In this document: positions 36,739 through 45,474 of the stretch, in pieces
Layout: the number at the start of each line of letters is the position of its first letter
Numbering within the stretch: position 1 is the stretch's first letter
Source: UBA4416 sp040389965
GTDB lineage: Bacteria; Bacteroidota; Bacteroidia; B-17B0; Aurantibacillaceae
Reading direction: 5' to 3'
Length of the DNA stretch: 64,000 nucleotides
NCBI GenBank assembly: GCA_040389965.1
Contig: JAZJZF010000041.1
Span: 130,028-194,027 of the forward strand
The notes under the pieces: model-generated
The model's input: only the letters and a program-made list of their open reading frames with translations
The model's database searches: none
Told to the model about the DNA's origin: nothing
Made by a program: the position numbers and the translations under genes

Positions 36739-38247
36739 CTATTTTGCGTCTGCTAAGATTTTTTTACCTTTTTCAATCGCTTCTTCGATAGAACCTACTA
36801 AGTTGAAAGCTGCTTCAGGATACTCATCTACTTTGCCATCTAAAATCATGTTAAATCCTTTGATAGTATCTTCAATTGGAACCAAAACCCCTTTTAAACC
36901 TGTAAATTGCTCTGCTACGTGGAAAGGCTGAGATAAGAAACGTTGTACACGACGTGCACGGTGTACTGTTAATTTATCTTCTTCACTTAACTCGTCCATA
37001 CCTAAGATGGCAATAATATCCTGTAATTCTTTGTAACGTTGTAAAGTTAATTTAACACGTTGAGCACAGTTGTAGTGAGCATCACCAATAACTGAAGGTG
37101 TTAAGATACGGGATGTAGAATCCAATGGATCTACCGCAGGATAAATACCTAACTCAGCAATTTTACGACTTAATACCGTTGTAGCATCTAAGTGGGCAAA
37201 CGTTGTTGCCGGAGCCGGATCGGTTAAATCATCCGCAGGTACGTATACCGCTTGTACTGAAGTAATAGATCCTTTTTTGGTTGATGTAATACGTTCCTGC
37301 ATAGCACCCATTTCTGAAGCTAATGTTGGTTGGTAACCTACCGCTGAAGGCATACGACCTAATAACGCTGATACCTCTGCTCCTGCTTGTGTAAAACGGA
37401 AGATATTATCTACGAAAAATAAGATATCACGACCCGGGCCTGTTCCATCTCCATCACGGAAATACTCAGCCATGGTTAATCCTGATAAAGCTACACGGGC
37501 ACGTGCTCCTGGAGGCTCATTCATTTGTCCGAAAACCAATGTTGCTTTTGAATCTTCCAACGCTTTAAGATCTACTTTCGAAAGATCCCATCCGCCTTTT
37601 TCCATATCATGTTTAAACTCATCACCGTATTTAATTACGTCTGATTCGATAAACTCTCTTAATAAGTCATTTCCTTCACGTGTACGCTCACCCACACCGG
37701 CAAACACTGATAAACCTGCATATGCCTTAGCAATGTTGTTTACCAATTCCATGATCAATACCGTTTTGCCTACACCTGCACCACCAAACAAACCAATTTT
37801 ACCACCTTTTGAGTATGGCTCAATTAAGTCAATTACCTTAATACCTGTAAATAATACTTCAGATGAAGTAGAAAGATCCTCAAAACGAGGAGCCGGACGG
37901 TGAATAGATACACCATCGTCTTTTTTCATTGTGTTGATACCATCAATAGCATCACCTACTACGTTAAATAAACGGCCTTTTACTTTGTCACCAATAGGCA
38001 TTTTGATAGGAGAACCGGTCATATGAACTTCCATACCACGGCATAAACCGTCAGTACTGTCCATGGCAATAGCACGAACTGTATCTTCTCCGATATGTTT
38101 TTGAACTTCAAGAATTAGAGGCTGTGAGCCTCCGCGAACGATTTCTAATGCATCAAGGATATTAGGTAGTTTCCCACCGTTTAAATCAAAACTAACGTCC
38201 ACTACGGGACCAATAACTTGAGCAATTTTACCAATCTGGTTAGACAT
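36739..38247 (-). CDS. atpD: F1 ATP synthase beta subunit
   Basis: 502 residues from ATG 38247, starting MSNQIGKIAQVIGPVVDV. The catalytic subunit: Walker A GGAGVGKTVLIMEL, the catalytic glutamate in GVGERTREGNDL, Walker B region ILFFVDNIFRFTQAGAEVSALLGR and the C-terminal FTGLKGVLVPIEDTI. An in-frame TTG 30 bases upstream is rejected because the -7 box would almost abut it and the ATG gives the standard N-terminus. Promoter at 38275-38305 is one of the best in the window, as expected for a strongly expressed gene. Confidence 0.97.
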   Translation of the reverse strand: MSNQIGKIAQVIGPVVDVSFDLNGGKLPNILDALEIVRGGSQPLILEVQKHIGEDTVRAIAMDSTDGLCRGMEVHMTGSPIKMPIGDKVKGRLFNVVGDAIDGINTMKKDDGVSIHRPAPRFEDLSTSSEVLFTGIKVIDLIEPYSKGGKIGLFGGAGVGKTVLIMELVNNIAKAYAGLSVFAGVGERTREGNDLLREFIESDVIKYGDEFKHDMEKGGWDLSKVDLKALEDSKATLVFGQMNEPPGARARVALSGLTMAEYFRDGDGTGPGRDILFFVDNIFRFTQAGAEVSALLGRMPSAVGYQPTLASEMGAMQERITSTKKGSITSVQAVYVPADDLTDPAPATTFAHLDATTVLSRKIAELGIYPAVDPLDSTSRILTPSVIGDAHYNCAQRVKLTLQRYKELQDIIAILGMDELSEEDKLTVHRARRVQRFLSQPFHVAEQFTGLKGVLVPIEDTIKGFNMILDGKVDEYPEAAFNLVGSIEEAIEKGKKILADAK

Positions 38248-38274
38248 GTTATAATTGTTTTTTAAATTCGGGTG

Positions 38275-38305
38275 CAAATGTAGGGTTTTAAGTTAAAACG
38301 GCAAA
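38275..38305 (-). promoter_or_regulatory. Promoter of atpDC
   Basis: On the minus strand TTTG (38302-38305), exactly 19 bases, TACATTTG (38275-38282). Both boxes and spacing match the Bacteroidota consensus. Predicted start near 38268, leader about 21 bases. Confidence 0.75.
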
Positions 38306-38401
38306 CCAAATTGCTGTTTTTTAGACGAATAATTCAGTGATTTATTCACAATTGAGGCGGGATTGTTAAAAGTAATGAGTTTCCAGGATTAGCCTGAAAA
38401 G

Positions 38402-38431
38402 TTTAGGATGAGTTTCATAATCTTATATTTG
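38402..38431 (+). promoter_or_regulatory. Possible promoter of the GT-C gene
   Basis: TATATTTG (38424-38431) is an exact -7 box; TTTA 18 bases upstream is a weak -33. It predicts a leader of about 112 bases, the longest inferred here, with no recognisable riboswitch in it. Confidence 0.4.
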
Positions 38432-38549
38432 TAATAGCTGCAATAACATCCATTTTAAAGAGTTATATCAGGGTAGCGGATATCCGAAAAATCCGGAACC
38501 CGTCTACATGGCTTTTTTAGATAATGAACTTTTTATGTAAATTCATCCG

Positions 38550-40427
38550 ATGCGGTCAGACTTTAAAATAACCGGGTTTAGTTTTTATGCCTTGGTATTT
38601 ATTATTTCCTTTTTTGTAGTGGTATTCCCGCCCATCAATACGTTTTCTTATGATGTGTTTGGCTACTATATGTATTTACCGCTGACCTTTAAATACCATG
38701 ATGTTACCATTCAAAACTATTCCACCATTACCGAAATCTTAAACACTTACCATGCAAGTGAAACATTTTACCAGGCTGTAAAGTGGGATAATGGTAATTG
38801 GGTAATGCGTTACCCGATAGGTTTATCTGTTTTATTTGCGCCTTTTTATTTTATAGCCGATGTTATTGCAGGCTTTACCAATTACCCTAAAGATGGCTTT
38901 TCGAGGCCATATCAATTAAGTGTATTGTATGGCTGCCTGTTTTACACCATTGCCGGGCTTTATTTTGTGAAAAGAATTTTAATGCAGTTTTTCGATAATC
39001 AAACATCGGCTATTACTCTTATCTGCATTGCTCTTGGCACTAATTATTTCTTTCATGTGGCAATACACGGGCAGGGGACAATGTCTCATAACCTGTTATT
39101 TAGTTTATATGCTGCTATTATTTATTTTACCATCAAATGGCATGAAACTTACAGGCCTAAACACATTCTTATCCTTGGGCTTTGTATAGGCTTAACAGCC
39201 CTTTGCCGACCTTCTGAAATTATATCAGGGCTTATTCCGCTTCTTTATGGCGTAACGAATTCAGAAAGTCTTAAAGCAAAAATAAAGTTGTTCCTGAAAT
39301 TAAAAATTCAGATCATAGGATTTATACTGGTTGTTTTGTGTGTCGGGTTTTTACAGTTTGCATATTGGAAATATGCCTCGGGTAAATTTGTTATAAATCC
39401 TTATGGTTCGGGGAATCCGGGAGAAGGACTTGAATTACTGCATCCGCATATTCTGGAAGTTTTATTTAGTTTCAGGAAGGGATGGTTTATTTATACTCCT
39501 TTGATGGTGTTTACAATAATAGGCTTTTGGTACTTCTATCAAAACAATAAAAAAATGTTTACGCCTGTGTTTATTTATTTTTTGATTAATCTATACATTG
39601 TGTCGAGCTGGTCTTGCTGGTGGTATGGAGCGTGTTTCGGTGTGAGAAGTTTAATACCCAGTTATGCTGCATTAAGTATTCCATTGGGGTATTTTATGTC
39701 TGCTGTTTTAAAACATAACATAAAATATGTATTTATGAGTTTGCTTGTAGCTTGTGTTGCATTGAATTTATTTCAGTCGTGGCAGATGTATACAGGCATA
39801 ATGGATTCTACCAATATGTCGCGGGCATACTATGCATCCACTTTTCTGCAAACCTCTCCGCCTACGCAGGAACAGAAACAATTATTGCTAACCGGAAAAT
39901 TTAACGATGGGGTAGAAGTGTTTAAACAAGAAGATTCTTTAACACATATGCTGAACTATGCCAAATTAATAAATTTTGAAAATGCAAGCGATGCTGTCAA
40001 TCCCATATTTTTAGCTCAAACTATTCATCGGTCGGGGACACATAGTTTAAAGATCGATTCAGATAATCCTTGCAGTCCTTTTATAGAAGTGATGTATAAA
40101 GACATCTCTTCAAAATCTTATTCCTGGATAAAAGCAAGTGTGTGGGTATATTCGGAATACCCTGCAGACAGCCTCGATGCTGTTTTTTCAATTTCAATGG
40201 AACATAGGAACTATACGTTTAAAGAAAAAAAACACCCTCTTGATGCTACAAAATTTAAACCCAATGTCTGGACTAAATTAGAGTACTACTACCTTATTCC
40301 TGATGATTTAAGAAGTAAAAAAGATGAAGTAAAAACGTTTATTTCCAATAAGAGTAAATACTCTTTATATATTGATGATCTGCTGCTCGAAAGCTACGAG
40401 CCGGTTATTGATAAATCGGTTTTTTAA
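38550..40427 (+). CDS. GT-C fold membrane glycosyltransferase (ArnT/PMT-like)
   Basis: 625 residues with about 11-12 membrane helices in the first 430 residues and a soluble periplasmic C-terminal domain of about 170. The first loop after helix 1 carries acidic residues in TFSYDVFGYYMYLPL, where GT-C enzymes keep their catalytic Asp; RYPIGLSVLFAPFY and ALCRPSE are further family-like marks. Such enzymes move a sugar from a polyprenyl-phosphate donor to lipid or protein at the outer face of the inner membrane. The C-terminal domain has a jelly-roll-like pattern (FENASDAVNPIF, SWIKASVWVYSEY, WTKLEYYYLIP) suggesting carbohydrate binding. Substrate unknown. Single gene, convergent with the ArsC-like gene eight bases away. 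Confidence 0.78.
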   Translation: MRSDFKITGFSFYALVFIISFFVVVFPPINTFSYDVFGYYMYLPLTFKYHDVTIQNYSTITEILNTYHASETFYQAVKWDNGNWVMRYPIGLSVLFAPFYFIADVIAGFTNYPKDGFSRPYQLSVLYGCLFYTIAGLYFVKRILMQFFDNQTSAITLICIALGTNYFFHVAIHGQGTMSHNLLFSLYAAIIYFTIKWHETYRPKHILILGLCIGLTALCRPSEIISGLIPLLYGVTNSESLKAKIKLFLKLKIQIIGFILVVLCVGFLQFAYWKYASGKFVINPYGSGNPGEGLELLHPHILEVLFSFRKGWFIYTPLMVFTIIGFWYFYQNNKKMFTPVFIYFLINLYIVSSWSCWWYGACFGVRSLIPSYAALSIPLGYFMSAVLKHNIKYVFMSLLVACVALNLFQSWQMYTGIMDSTNMSRAYYASTFLQTSPPTQEQKQLLLTGKFNDGVEVFKQEDSLTHMLNYAKLINFENASDAVNPIFLAQTIHRSGTHSLKIDSDNPCSPFIEVMYKDISSKSYSWIKASVWVYSEYPADSLDAVFSISMEHRNYTFKEKKHPLDATKFKPNVWTKLEYYYLIPDDLRSKKDEVKTFISNKSKYSLYIDDLLLESYEPVIDKSVF

Positions 40428-40434
40428 GCAGACT

Positions 40435-40797
40435 TTATTTTTTTCTGTGAAGTAAATCAATAACCAGTTCGGGAGGCCTGCCAATAATAGCTTTGTAACC
40501 ATCAATAACAATAGGCCTCTCAATTAAAATAGGATTTTCGAGTAAGAGTTGAATCCATTCTTCGTTGGTAAATGTTTTGTTTTTGAATTTTTTCTCGTAC
40601 AGAGCTTCTTTTTTTCTTACAATATCAAAAGCCTTTAATCCTAATTTAGAAAGGATATTTTTCAGTTCCTTTTTAGTAATCTTTTCTTTTAAATACTCTA
40701 CTACTTCTATTTCGCAACTTTCGCCTTCGAGCAAACTCAAGGCTTCGCGGCATTTGCTGCAACGGGGGTTGTATAGGATTTGAATTTTCTTTTTCAT
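40435..40797 (-). CDS. arsC: ArsC/Spx-family reductase-like protein
   Basis: 120 residues, thioredoxin-like fold of the glutaredoxin-linked arsenate reductase family. Marks: ILYNPRCSKCREALSLL with the active cysteine at about residue 13 followed by a second one three residues on, EYLKEKITKKELKNIL, then ENPILIERPIVIDG and IGRPPELVIDL. Classic ArsC reduces arsenate using glutathione and glutaredoxin; many chromosomal members without other ars genes, as here, have other or unknown roles. No arsenite pump or ArsR is nearby. It is a single gene with the promoter region shared with a dispersed palindrome (40814-40896). Confidence 0.82.
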   Translation of the reverse strand: MKKKIQILYNPRCSKCREALSLLEGESCEIEVVEYLKEKITKKELKNILSKLGLKAFDIVRKKEALYEKKFKNKTFTNEEWIQLLLENPILIERPIVIDGYKAIIGRPPELVIDLLHRKK

Positions 40798-40813
40798 TTG
40801 TGTTTTTTATGCT

Positions 40814-40896
40814 CCGTCATTGCGAGGGTTTACCCGAAGCAATCTCAAACTACGATCTGCAAAGCTTGAGATTGCTTCACTACGTTCGCAATGACG
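40814..40896. repeat. Dispersed palindrome between arsC-like gene and prfB
   Basis: Two nested inverted repeats: CGTCATTGCGAG (40814-40825) with CGTTCGCAATGACG (40883-40896), and GAAGCAATCTCAA (40836-40848) with TTGAGATTGCTTC (40866-40878). This is the 'cattgcgag ... gcaatctc' element found scattered between genes in many bacterial genomes. It could fold into a long hairpin and end prfB transcription. Confidence 0.75.
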
Positions 40897-40901
40897 AACA
40901 A

Positions 40902-41994
40902 TTACTTTCTTTTTCCCTGGCTCATCAAAAATGTTTTCAAAAGCTCATCAATGTTACCATCGAGTACACCTTCGGCATCTGTAATTTTTAGTTCGGTGCG
41001 GTGGTCGTTAACCATTTTATAGGGATGCAATACGTAACTGCGAATTTGAGATCCCCATTCAATTTTCATTTTCCCTTCTTCTACAGCATCACGGGCTTCG
41101 TTACGTTTACGCATTTCCAGTTCATATAACTGAGAACGTAACATTTGCATGGCTTTCTCCTTGTTTCCTAATTGCGAGCGGTCAACCTGGCACACTACCA
41201 CAATGCCTGTTGGCTTATGTGTTAATTGAACTTTAGTTTCTACTTTGTTTACGTTTTGTCCGCCGGCACCGCCACTGCGCGATGTGTGAATTTCAATATC
41301 ATTTGGATGAATATTAATTTCTATGGTATCATCTACCACAGGATAAACATACACGGAGGCAAAAGAGGTGTGCCGTTTAGCATTACTATCAAACGGACTA
41401 ATACGCACCAGGCGGTGTACACCATTTTCGCCTTTTAAATTACCGTAAGCGTAATCACCGTCAATTTGTATCGACACCGATTTAATACCGGCTACATCTC
41501 CATCTGTTCTGTCGAGTTCCGTTAATTTAAAGCCGTTCTTTTCTGCCCACATCATATACATACGCTCAAGCATACTGGCCCAGTCGCAGCTTTCTGTTCC
41601 ACCGGCTCCTGCATTAATTTGTAATACGCAACTTAAAGCATCGTCGGGAGAGTTGAGCATATTTTTAAATTCAACATCGTCCAAAATTTTTAATGCTGTT
41701 TGGTATAACTCTTCTGCATCTGCTTCAGTAGCATCACCGGCTTTAAAAAACTCATACATCGTATCCAAATCATCGATAGCTCCGGTTAGCTTATCATAGG
41801 ATGTAACCCAGGACTTGCGCTGCTTTACTTCTTTTAATACGGCTTCTGCTTTTTTTGAATCGGTCCAGAAATTAGGGTCAAGGGTTTTTTCTTCGAGCTC
41901 CTTTAGCTCGTGACTTTTCTTATCATAGTCAAAGAAACCCCTTCAGAGCGATATGTCGTTCGTGAAGGTCCTTTAGTTGGTCTGTTGTAAACAT
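40902..41994 (-). CDS. prfB: Peptide chain release factor 2, programmed +1 frameshift
   Basis: RF2 ends translation at UGA and UAA. The first frame runs from ATG 41994 for 21 codons (MFTTDQLKDLHERHIALKGFL) to an in-frame TGA at 41929-41931; skipping one base continues as DYDKKSHELKELEEK to the stop at 40902, about 363 residues in all, the normal RF2 length. The stop-recognition tripeptide SPF is in VRISPFDSNAK and the catalytic GGQ in RSGGAGGQNVNKVET. The frame switch lets RF2 limit its own synthesis: when RF2 is scarce, the ribosome pauses at UGA and shifts. The site is listed separately. Gene callers that require one frame would report only the part from 41768. Confidence 0.96.
41928..41943 (-). 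promoter_or_regulatory. prfB programmed frameshift site
   Basis: On the minus strand AAGGGGTTTCTTTGAC: an internal Shine-Dalgarno-like AGGGG, three bases, then the slippery CTT-TGA-C. Same order and spacing as the E. coli prfB site. The Shine-Dalgarno is kept here although most starts in this window have none. Confidence 0.95.
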
Positions 41995-41998
41995 AGCG

Positions 41999-42029
41999 CA
42001 AAGTTAAGATTTATTATGGAAATATGAAA
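41999..42029 (-). promoter_or_regulatory. Promoter of prfB
   Basis: On the minus strand TTTC (42026-42029), 19 bases, TAACTTTG (41999-42006), an exact -7 box only four bases from the prfB ATG. Confidence 0.5.
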
Positions 42030-42049
42030 TAAGGTGTTCGGCAGATTTA

Positions 42050-42260
42050 TTGGAACGCAGATGACACAGATTTGGCAGATCAGCACCGATAGGACAGAAT
42101 GATCTAAATAATTATGAAGTTTATGTGTATCGCAGATTACTTTCGGGTACAATAGAACGCTGATAACACAGATTGGGCGGGTTAAAACAGATAGAATAGT
42201 TAAGATTTTGAAAATATGATCTGTTAAATCCGTGTTCTATTTTCTTCTGCGCGATCTGCG
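42050..42260. repeat. Dispersed 'cgcagat' repeats reaching into the HTTM gene
   Basis: Three related words: AACGCAGATGACACAGATTT (42055-42074), AACGCTGATAACACAGATTG (42153-42172) and AAATCCGTGTTCTATTTTCT (42227-42246) followed by TCTGCGCGATCTGCG. The last overlaps the stop and final codons of the HTTM-like gene. They resemble the repeats at 12309-12457. Confidence 0.6.
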
Positions 42261-43087
42261 AGAGAATAATCATATTTCAAAAACAAGATATAACATATCA
42301 TCATCATAATCCCGAAGCTGAATAGCCCCATAGCAAAGGCAATGATCAGGTGCTGTGTAATTCCGAAAGCTAACATCCCTATTTTGAAACGCCTGAACCA
42401 GATAAGTGCCGGAAACACTAATTGATACGCAAAGGTGAGATAAGTAAGTACCATGCAAATCCATAATGGTAATAGTTGTAAAGAACTATTGCTGTATTCC
42501 TGAATTTGAAAAATCTGGTGTACCGCACTACCATTAAGCCAGGAGGCATCGGTGAGTTTGAACAAGGCTGCTAAAAAATAAGCGAGGCATATTTGTAATT
42601 TAATTCCAGCCAGTGCCATGTTATGCAGAGCATTTTTAAGATCGTTTAACGTGGGATTGGAATTTTGTTTGACTGAAAAAAAGATATTGAAAAAGAGTAA
42701 TTGATTCAATAAATAATCGCCTGCAGTAAGCGTTGAATACAAATAGCTATTCATATTCAACATTAACAGCCATAACAAGAGGTTTGTCACATAATTCGAT
42801 TTTTTACATAAACCGATAATTGCCAATACTGCAAGGCCGGTAAAACAGGCAATACCTAATGGAATAGAGTAATGGTTATTTAGTTCGAAGGCAAGATCTT
42901 TTATACCACCCAAAGAACGTGGCTCTGTGCAGATCATTTTTTTGACTGAAAATAAAGTCCGGTAATGGTAAAAGTACATGCACGCTTTATAAAGCAAAAA
43001 CAGGTATAAAGCGTTTCTGAACCAGGAAATTTCTTTTACCTGATTTTTAGTTTTAAAAAAATATGTGACTAAACGGTTTATTTTAAT
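42224..43087 (-). CDS. HTTM/SdpB-like membrane protein, probable ATT start
   Basis: About 287 residues with some six membrane helices, in the pattern of HTTM domain proteins, the family of vitamin-K-dependent carboxylase membrane parts and of SdpB: WFRNALYLFLLYKACMYFYH (first helix), NNHYSIPLG, LLNQLLFFNIFF, KLTDASWLNGSAVH and a long late helix LAFGITQHLIIAFAMGLF, with the His of TQHL typical. The first canonical start (TTG 42997) would delete the first helix; the frame stays open to 43097, where ATT at 43085-43087 overlaps the stop of the upstream gene by ten bases, so I infer an ATT start with coupled translation. The last 13 residues (SLADRAEENRTRI) are coded by a dispersed repeat. Partner upstream is the SdpA-like gene. 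Confidence 0.75.
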   Translation of the reverse strand: MKINRLVTYFFKTKNQVKEISWFRNALYLFLLYKACMYFYHYRTLFSVKKMICTEPRSLGGIKDLAFELNNHYSIPLGIACFTGLAVLAIIGLCKKSNYVTNLLLWLLMLNMNSYLYSTLTAGDYLLNQLLFFNIFFSVKQNSNPTLNDLKNALHNMALAGIKLQICLAYFLAALFKLTDASWLNGSAVHQIFQIQEYSNSSLQLLPLWICMVLTYLTFAYQLVFPALIWFRRFKIGMLAFGITQHLIIAFAMGLFSFGIMMMICYILFLKYDYSLADRAEENRTRI

Positions 43088-43614
43088 GACAGGTTTTTAA
43101 AGTAATAATACGTTGTTTTCTCCGGCGATTTTGCTACGACTGCCATCTCATATTGCTTCCCCTCTTTCCAGCATCTGTAATTTCTGAAATAATTTCTGGC
43201 GGCATGTTCTAATACCTTAAAGCTCGGAAGGTCTGGTTTTTGCTCGTATACATGGTTTGTATCGCCTAAGTCGTAAACCAGGTAATTAATAGCATTGGTA
43301 ACCAGTAACACTTCTGTTTCTTTGCCCATAATAATGCTCTTTCTGTTTTTTTTAATTAATGTTTTTGTAACATTCATCCATAATTGCCAGGAAGTGCCGT
43401 TACCATTTCTGATATATAAGTCAAATTGCCTGGTAGGCGTTGGTACAAATACCGTCCATTGCTGATGAAAGAAAGGATAACAATAACGATTGCTTGCTGA
43501 GCTGAGAGGCTTGCCAATTTTAAAGGGCGATGCATAATTGAAAACCAATAAGAAATGACCTGCTAAAAACAAGAATAAAGCTACGGCTATGATGCGCTTT
43601 CCTGTAACCGGCAT
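43078..43614 (-). CDS. SdpA/DUF5819-like single-helix protein
   Basis: 178 residues. One N-terminal membrane helix (residues 8-27) and a periplasmic domain with CYPFFHQQWTVFVPTPTRQFDLYIR, the aromatic 'F-x-Q-x-W-x-x-F-x-P-x-P' pattern that I know from DUF5819 and SdpA-type proteins. In Bacillus, SdpA works with the HTTM protein SdpB to mature a peptide toxin; similar pairs without a known toxin are common in Bacteroidota. Here it lies directly upstream of the HTTM gene with overlapping ends. Biochemical role is unknown; no peptide-toxin gene was found nearby. It follows the DUF4230 gene by two bases. Confidence 0.7.
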   Translation of the reverse strand: MPVTGKRIIAVALFLFLAGHFLLVFNYASPFKIGKPLSSASNRYCYPFFHQQWTVFVPTPTRQFDLYIRNGNGTSWQLWMNVTKTLIKKNRKSIIMGKETEVLLVTNAINYLVYDLGDTNHVYEQKPDLPSFKVLEHAARNYFRNYRCWKEGKQYEMAVVAKSPEKTTYYYFKNLSLK

Positions 43615-43616
43615 AA

Positions 43617-44228
43617 TTAAGGCTTAATCGCTTTTTTATCAAATTCGAGTTCTACCTTCTTGTGTGTAATGCTTTCTAGAAGCGGCTTCAAGATGGTTTG
43701 TGCATTGAGTTCCGTTTCTTTAAACACAATCTGATTCAGACTATCGCTTTTAAAATAATTTTCGGCCTGCTTATATGCCAGTTGTGTAATTTGTGCCTCA
43801 TTGTCTAACAAAAAATACGTGGTGGCATTGTAGATCCTCGTTTTTTGCTGGTCTATTTTATAGTAACAAACTTCAGGTTTTGGAAGCGTTATTTTTACTA
43901 TGGAATCTTTGATACTGATTTGATCCTGACGTATTTTAGTCAAATCGATGCAACCCGCCATTTCGCCACTTACCACCAAAAGAACTTTCGAATCGGGTAA
44001 GTAGTCACGCTCTATGTTATATTCTAATACATCTTTAATAGTGAGTTTAACCAATTCCATTTTTCCAATTGCCTGTATTTTCGTTACAGCCATATCATTG
44101 GTTTCTTTTACCTGAGTGCTATCTTCTTTATCCCTGAATATAAACCAGGAAATAATAAACGTAAGCACTATAACAACCAGATAAGGTGTTATAGACCGGG
44201 AATAGAAGGAAGCAAACTTTTTATTCAT
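43617..44228 (-). CDS. DUF4230 membrane-anchored protein
   Basis: 203 residues: an N-terminal membrane helix (residues 14-30, YLVVIVLTFIISWFIF) and a periplasmic DUF4230 domain with LVVSGEMAGCIDLTKIRQDQ, KITLPKPEVCYYKID and a C-terminal helix rich in Ala, Glu and Leu. The family is common in Bacteroidota and of unknown role. It is the first gene of a three-gene row with the SdpA-like and HTTM genes, joined by two-base and overlapping junctions, so the three are likely one operon. Confidence 0.85.
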   Translation of the reverse strand: MNKKFASFYSRSITPYLVVIVLTFIISWFIFRDKEDSTQVKETNDMAVTKIQAIGKMELVKLTIKDVLEYNIERDYLPDSKVLLVVSGEMAGCIDLTKIRQDQISIKDSIVKITLPKPEVCYYKIDQQKTRIYNATTYFLLDNEAQITQLAYKQAENYFKSDSLNQIVFKETELNAQTILKPLLESITHKKVELEFDKKAIKP

Positions 44229-44590
44229 GATATAAATATCAAAATCAGATTTTAATAAATGTAAATATAACGATTTGACAACCTCTTTTTTTGTAGAAAA
44301 AGGTTCTGTTTGTTGAATTTATTCTACAAACGAGTCCTTGTTTTTCTGTAATAAGTCTGTAATTAGACTTTAATGAGGCGATAAGTCTTTAAAAAACCGA
44401 TATTTAGTATAAAAAAGGATCTTATAATTGATTATATACAAGATAGGTGGCACAAAAGTTAATATGTGAATGTAATGTTCATGAAAACTCATAAAAAATA
44501 ACAAAAAATTACAAATTAAATGGGTTACATCAATATTAGAAAGGTATTAATCTATAAATTCGCAAAATCTAAACTTTAAAAACCAAACTT
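44229..44590. other. Intergenic region, divergent promoters
   Basis: 362 AT-rich bases between divergent genes. A -7-like TAAATTCG (44555-44562) stands 28 bases before the coiled-coil lipoprotein ATG. I see no RNA gene, repeat or small coding frame. Confidence 0.4.
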
Positions 44591-45454
44591 ATGAAAAATC
44601 TTAAATTGATATTAGTAGCAGTAATCTTATCTGCATCTAGCTTATTTACTACATCTTGCAACGGTGGAGCAGAAAAAGAAAAAAATCCTCTTGCTGACAG
44701 TTTATCAGGTGTAAATGGAGAGTTAAATGGACAGTTGACAGAGAAGGAAGCTGCATTACAGGAGTTTGTTACATCTTTCAATGAAATTCAGGATAACTTA
44801 AATGCTATTAAAGAAAAAGAGAAAATTGTTTCTAAAAATGCTCAAAGCGGCGATGTAAAAAGCAAAGAAGAGCAAATCAAAGAAGATATCCAGGCTATCT
44901 ATGATTTATTAGCTAAAAATAAAAACAGAATTGGTTCTTTAACTAAAAAATTAAAAGATTCAAATTCTAAAATTGCAGGTTTAGATGAAATGATTGCAAG
45001 CTTACAAGCTCAGATAGATGCTAAAGATGCTGAAGTAGCAGATTTAAAAACCCAGTTAGAAGCTAAAAATATTGAGTTAAGCAATATTCAAATGAACCTT
45101 GAAACAGTTGAAGCTGAAAGCTCTACTAAAACAAGTATGTTAAACACTGCATATTATGCAATGGGAACATCTAAAGAATTGAAAGAGAAAAATGTAATTA
45201 CTAAAGAAGGTGGTTTCATCGGAATAGGTAAATCTACTAAAGTGAAAGAAGACTTCAACAAAGACTACTTTACTAAAGTGGATATCTCTCAAACAAATTC
45301 AATTAATATTGGTGCTAAAAAAGTTAAGATTTTAACTACACACCCAAGCAGTTCTTATAAATTAGTAGGTGAAAAACCGGTTGAAAGAATCGAAATCACA
45401 AACCCTACTGAGTTCTGGTCTACTTCAAAATACTTAGTAATTGTTACAGAATAA
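44591..45454 (+). CDS. Coiled-coil lipoprotein
   Basis: 287 residues. A lipoprotein signal with lipobox T-S-C (Cys about residue 23) is followed by a long coiled coil (about 40-180, Lys/Glu/Leu heptads) and a globular C-terminal part of about 100 residues that starts LNTAYYAMGTSKELKEKNVITKEGG and ends FWSTSKYLVIVTE. The YY-x-x-GT-x-KELKEK motif is shared by a widespread Bacteroidota family some databases call Cbp1-like collagen-binding adhesins; I recall that name but cannot confirm adhesion. A strong terminator follows (45475-45509). Monocistronic and, from its A-ending codons and terminator, likely well expressed. Confidence 0.8.
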   Translation: MKNLKLILVAVILSASSLFTTSCNGGAEKEKNPLADSLSGVNGELNGQLTEKEAALQEFVTSFNEIQDNLNAIKEKEKIVSKNAQSGDVKSKEEQIKEDIQAIYDLLAKNKNRIGSLTKKLKDSNSKIAGLDEMIASLQAQIDAKDAEVADLKTQLEAKNIELSNIQMNLETVEAESSTKTSMLNTAYYAMGTSKELKEKNVITKEGGFIGIGKSTKVKEDFNKDYFTKVDISQTNSINIGAKKVKILTTHPSSSYKLVGEKPVERIEITNPTEFWSTSKYLVIVTE

Positions 45455-45474
45455 TTAGTACAGAAATTTTTAAA

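Noticed and set aside
38468..38541. Short open frame ending ...GSGYPKNPEPVYMAFLDNELFM before the GT-C gene
   Set aside because: It opens after a stop with no ATG, GTG or TTG except an internal ATG giving ten residues, and lies in a predicted leader. Could be a remnant; not called as a gene.
40902..41768. prfB starting at 41768 as a short 288-residue factor
   Set aside because: It would lack the N-terminal domain; the upstream 21-codon frame and the CTTTGAC site restore normal length.
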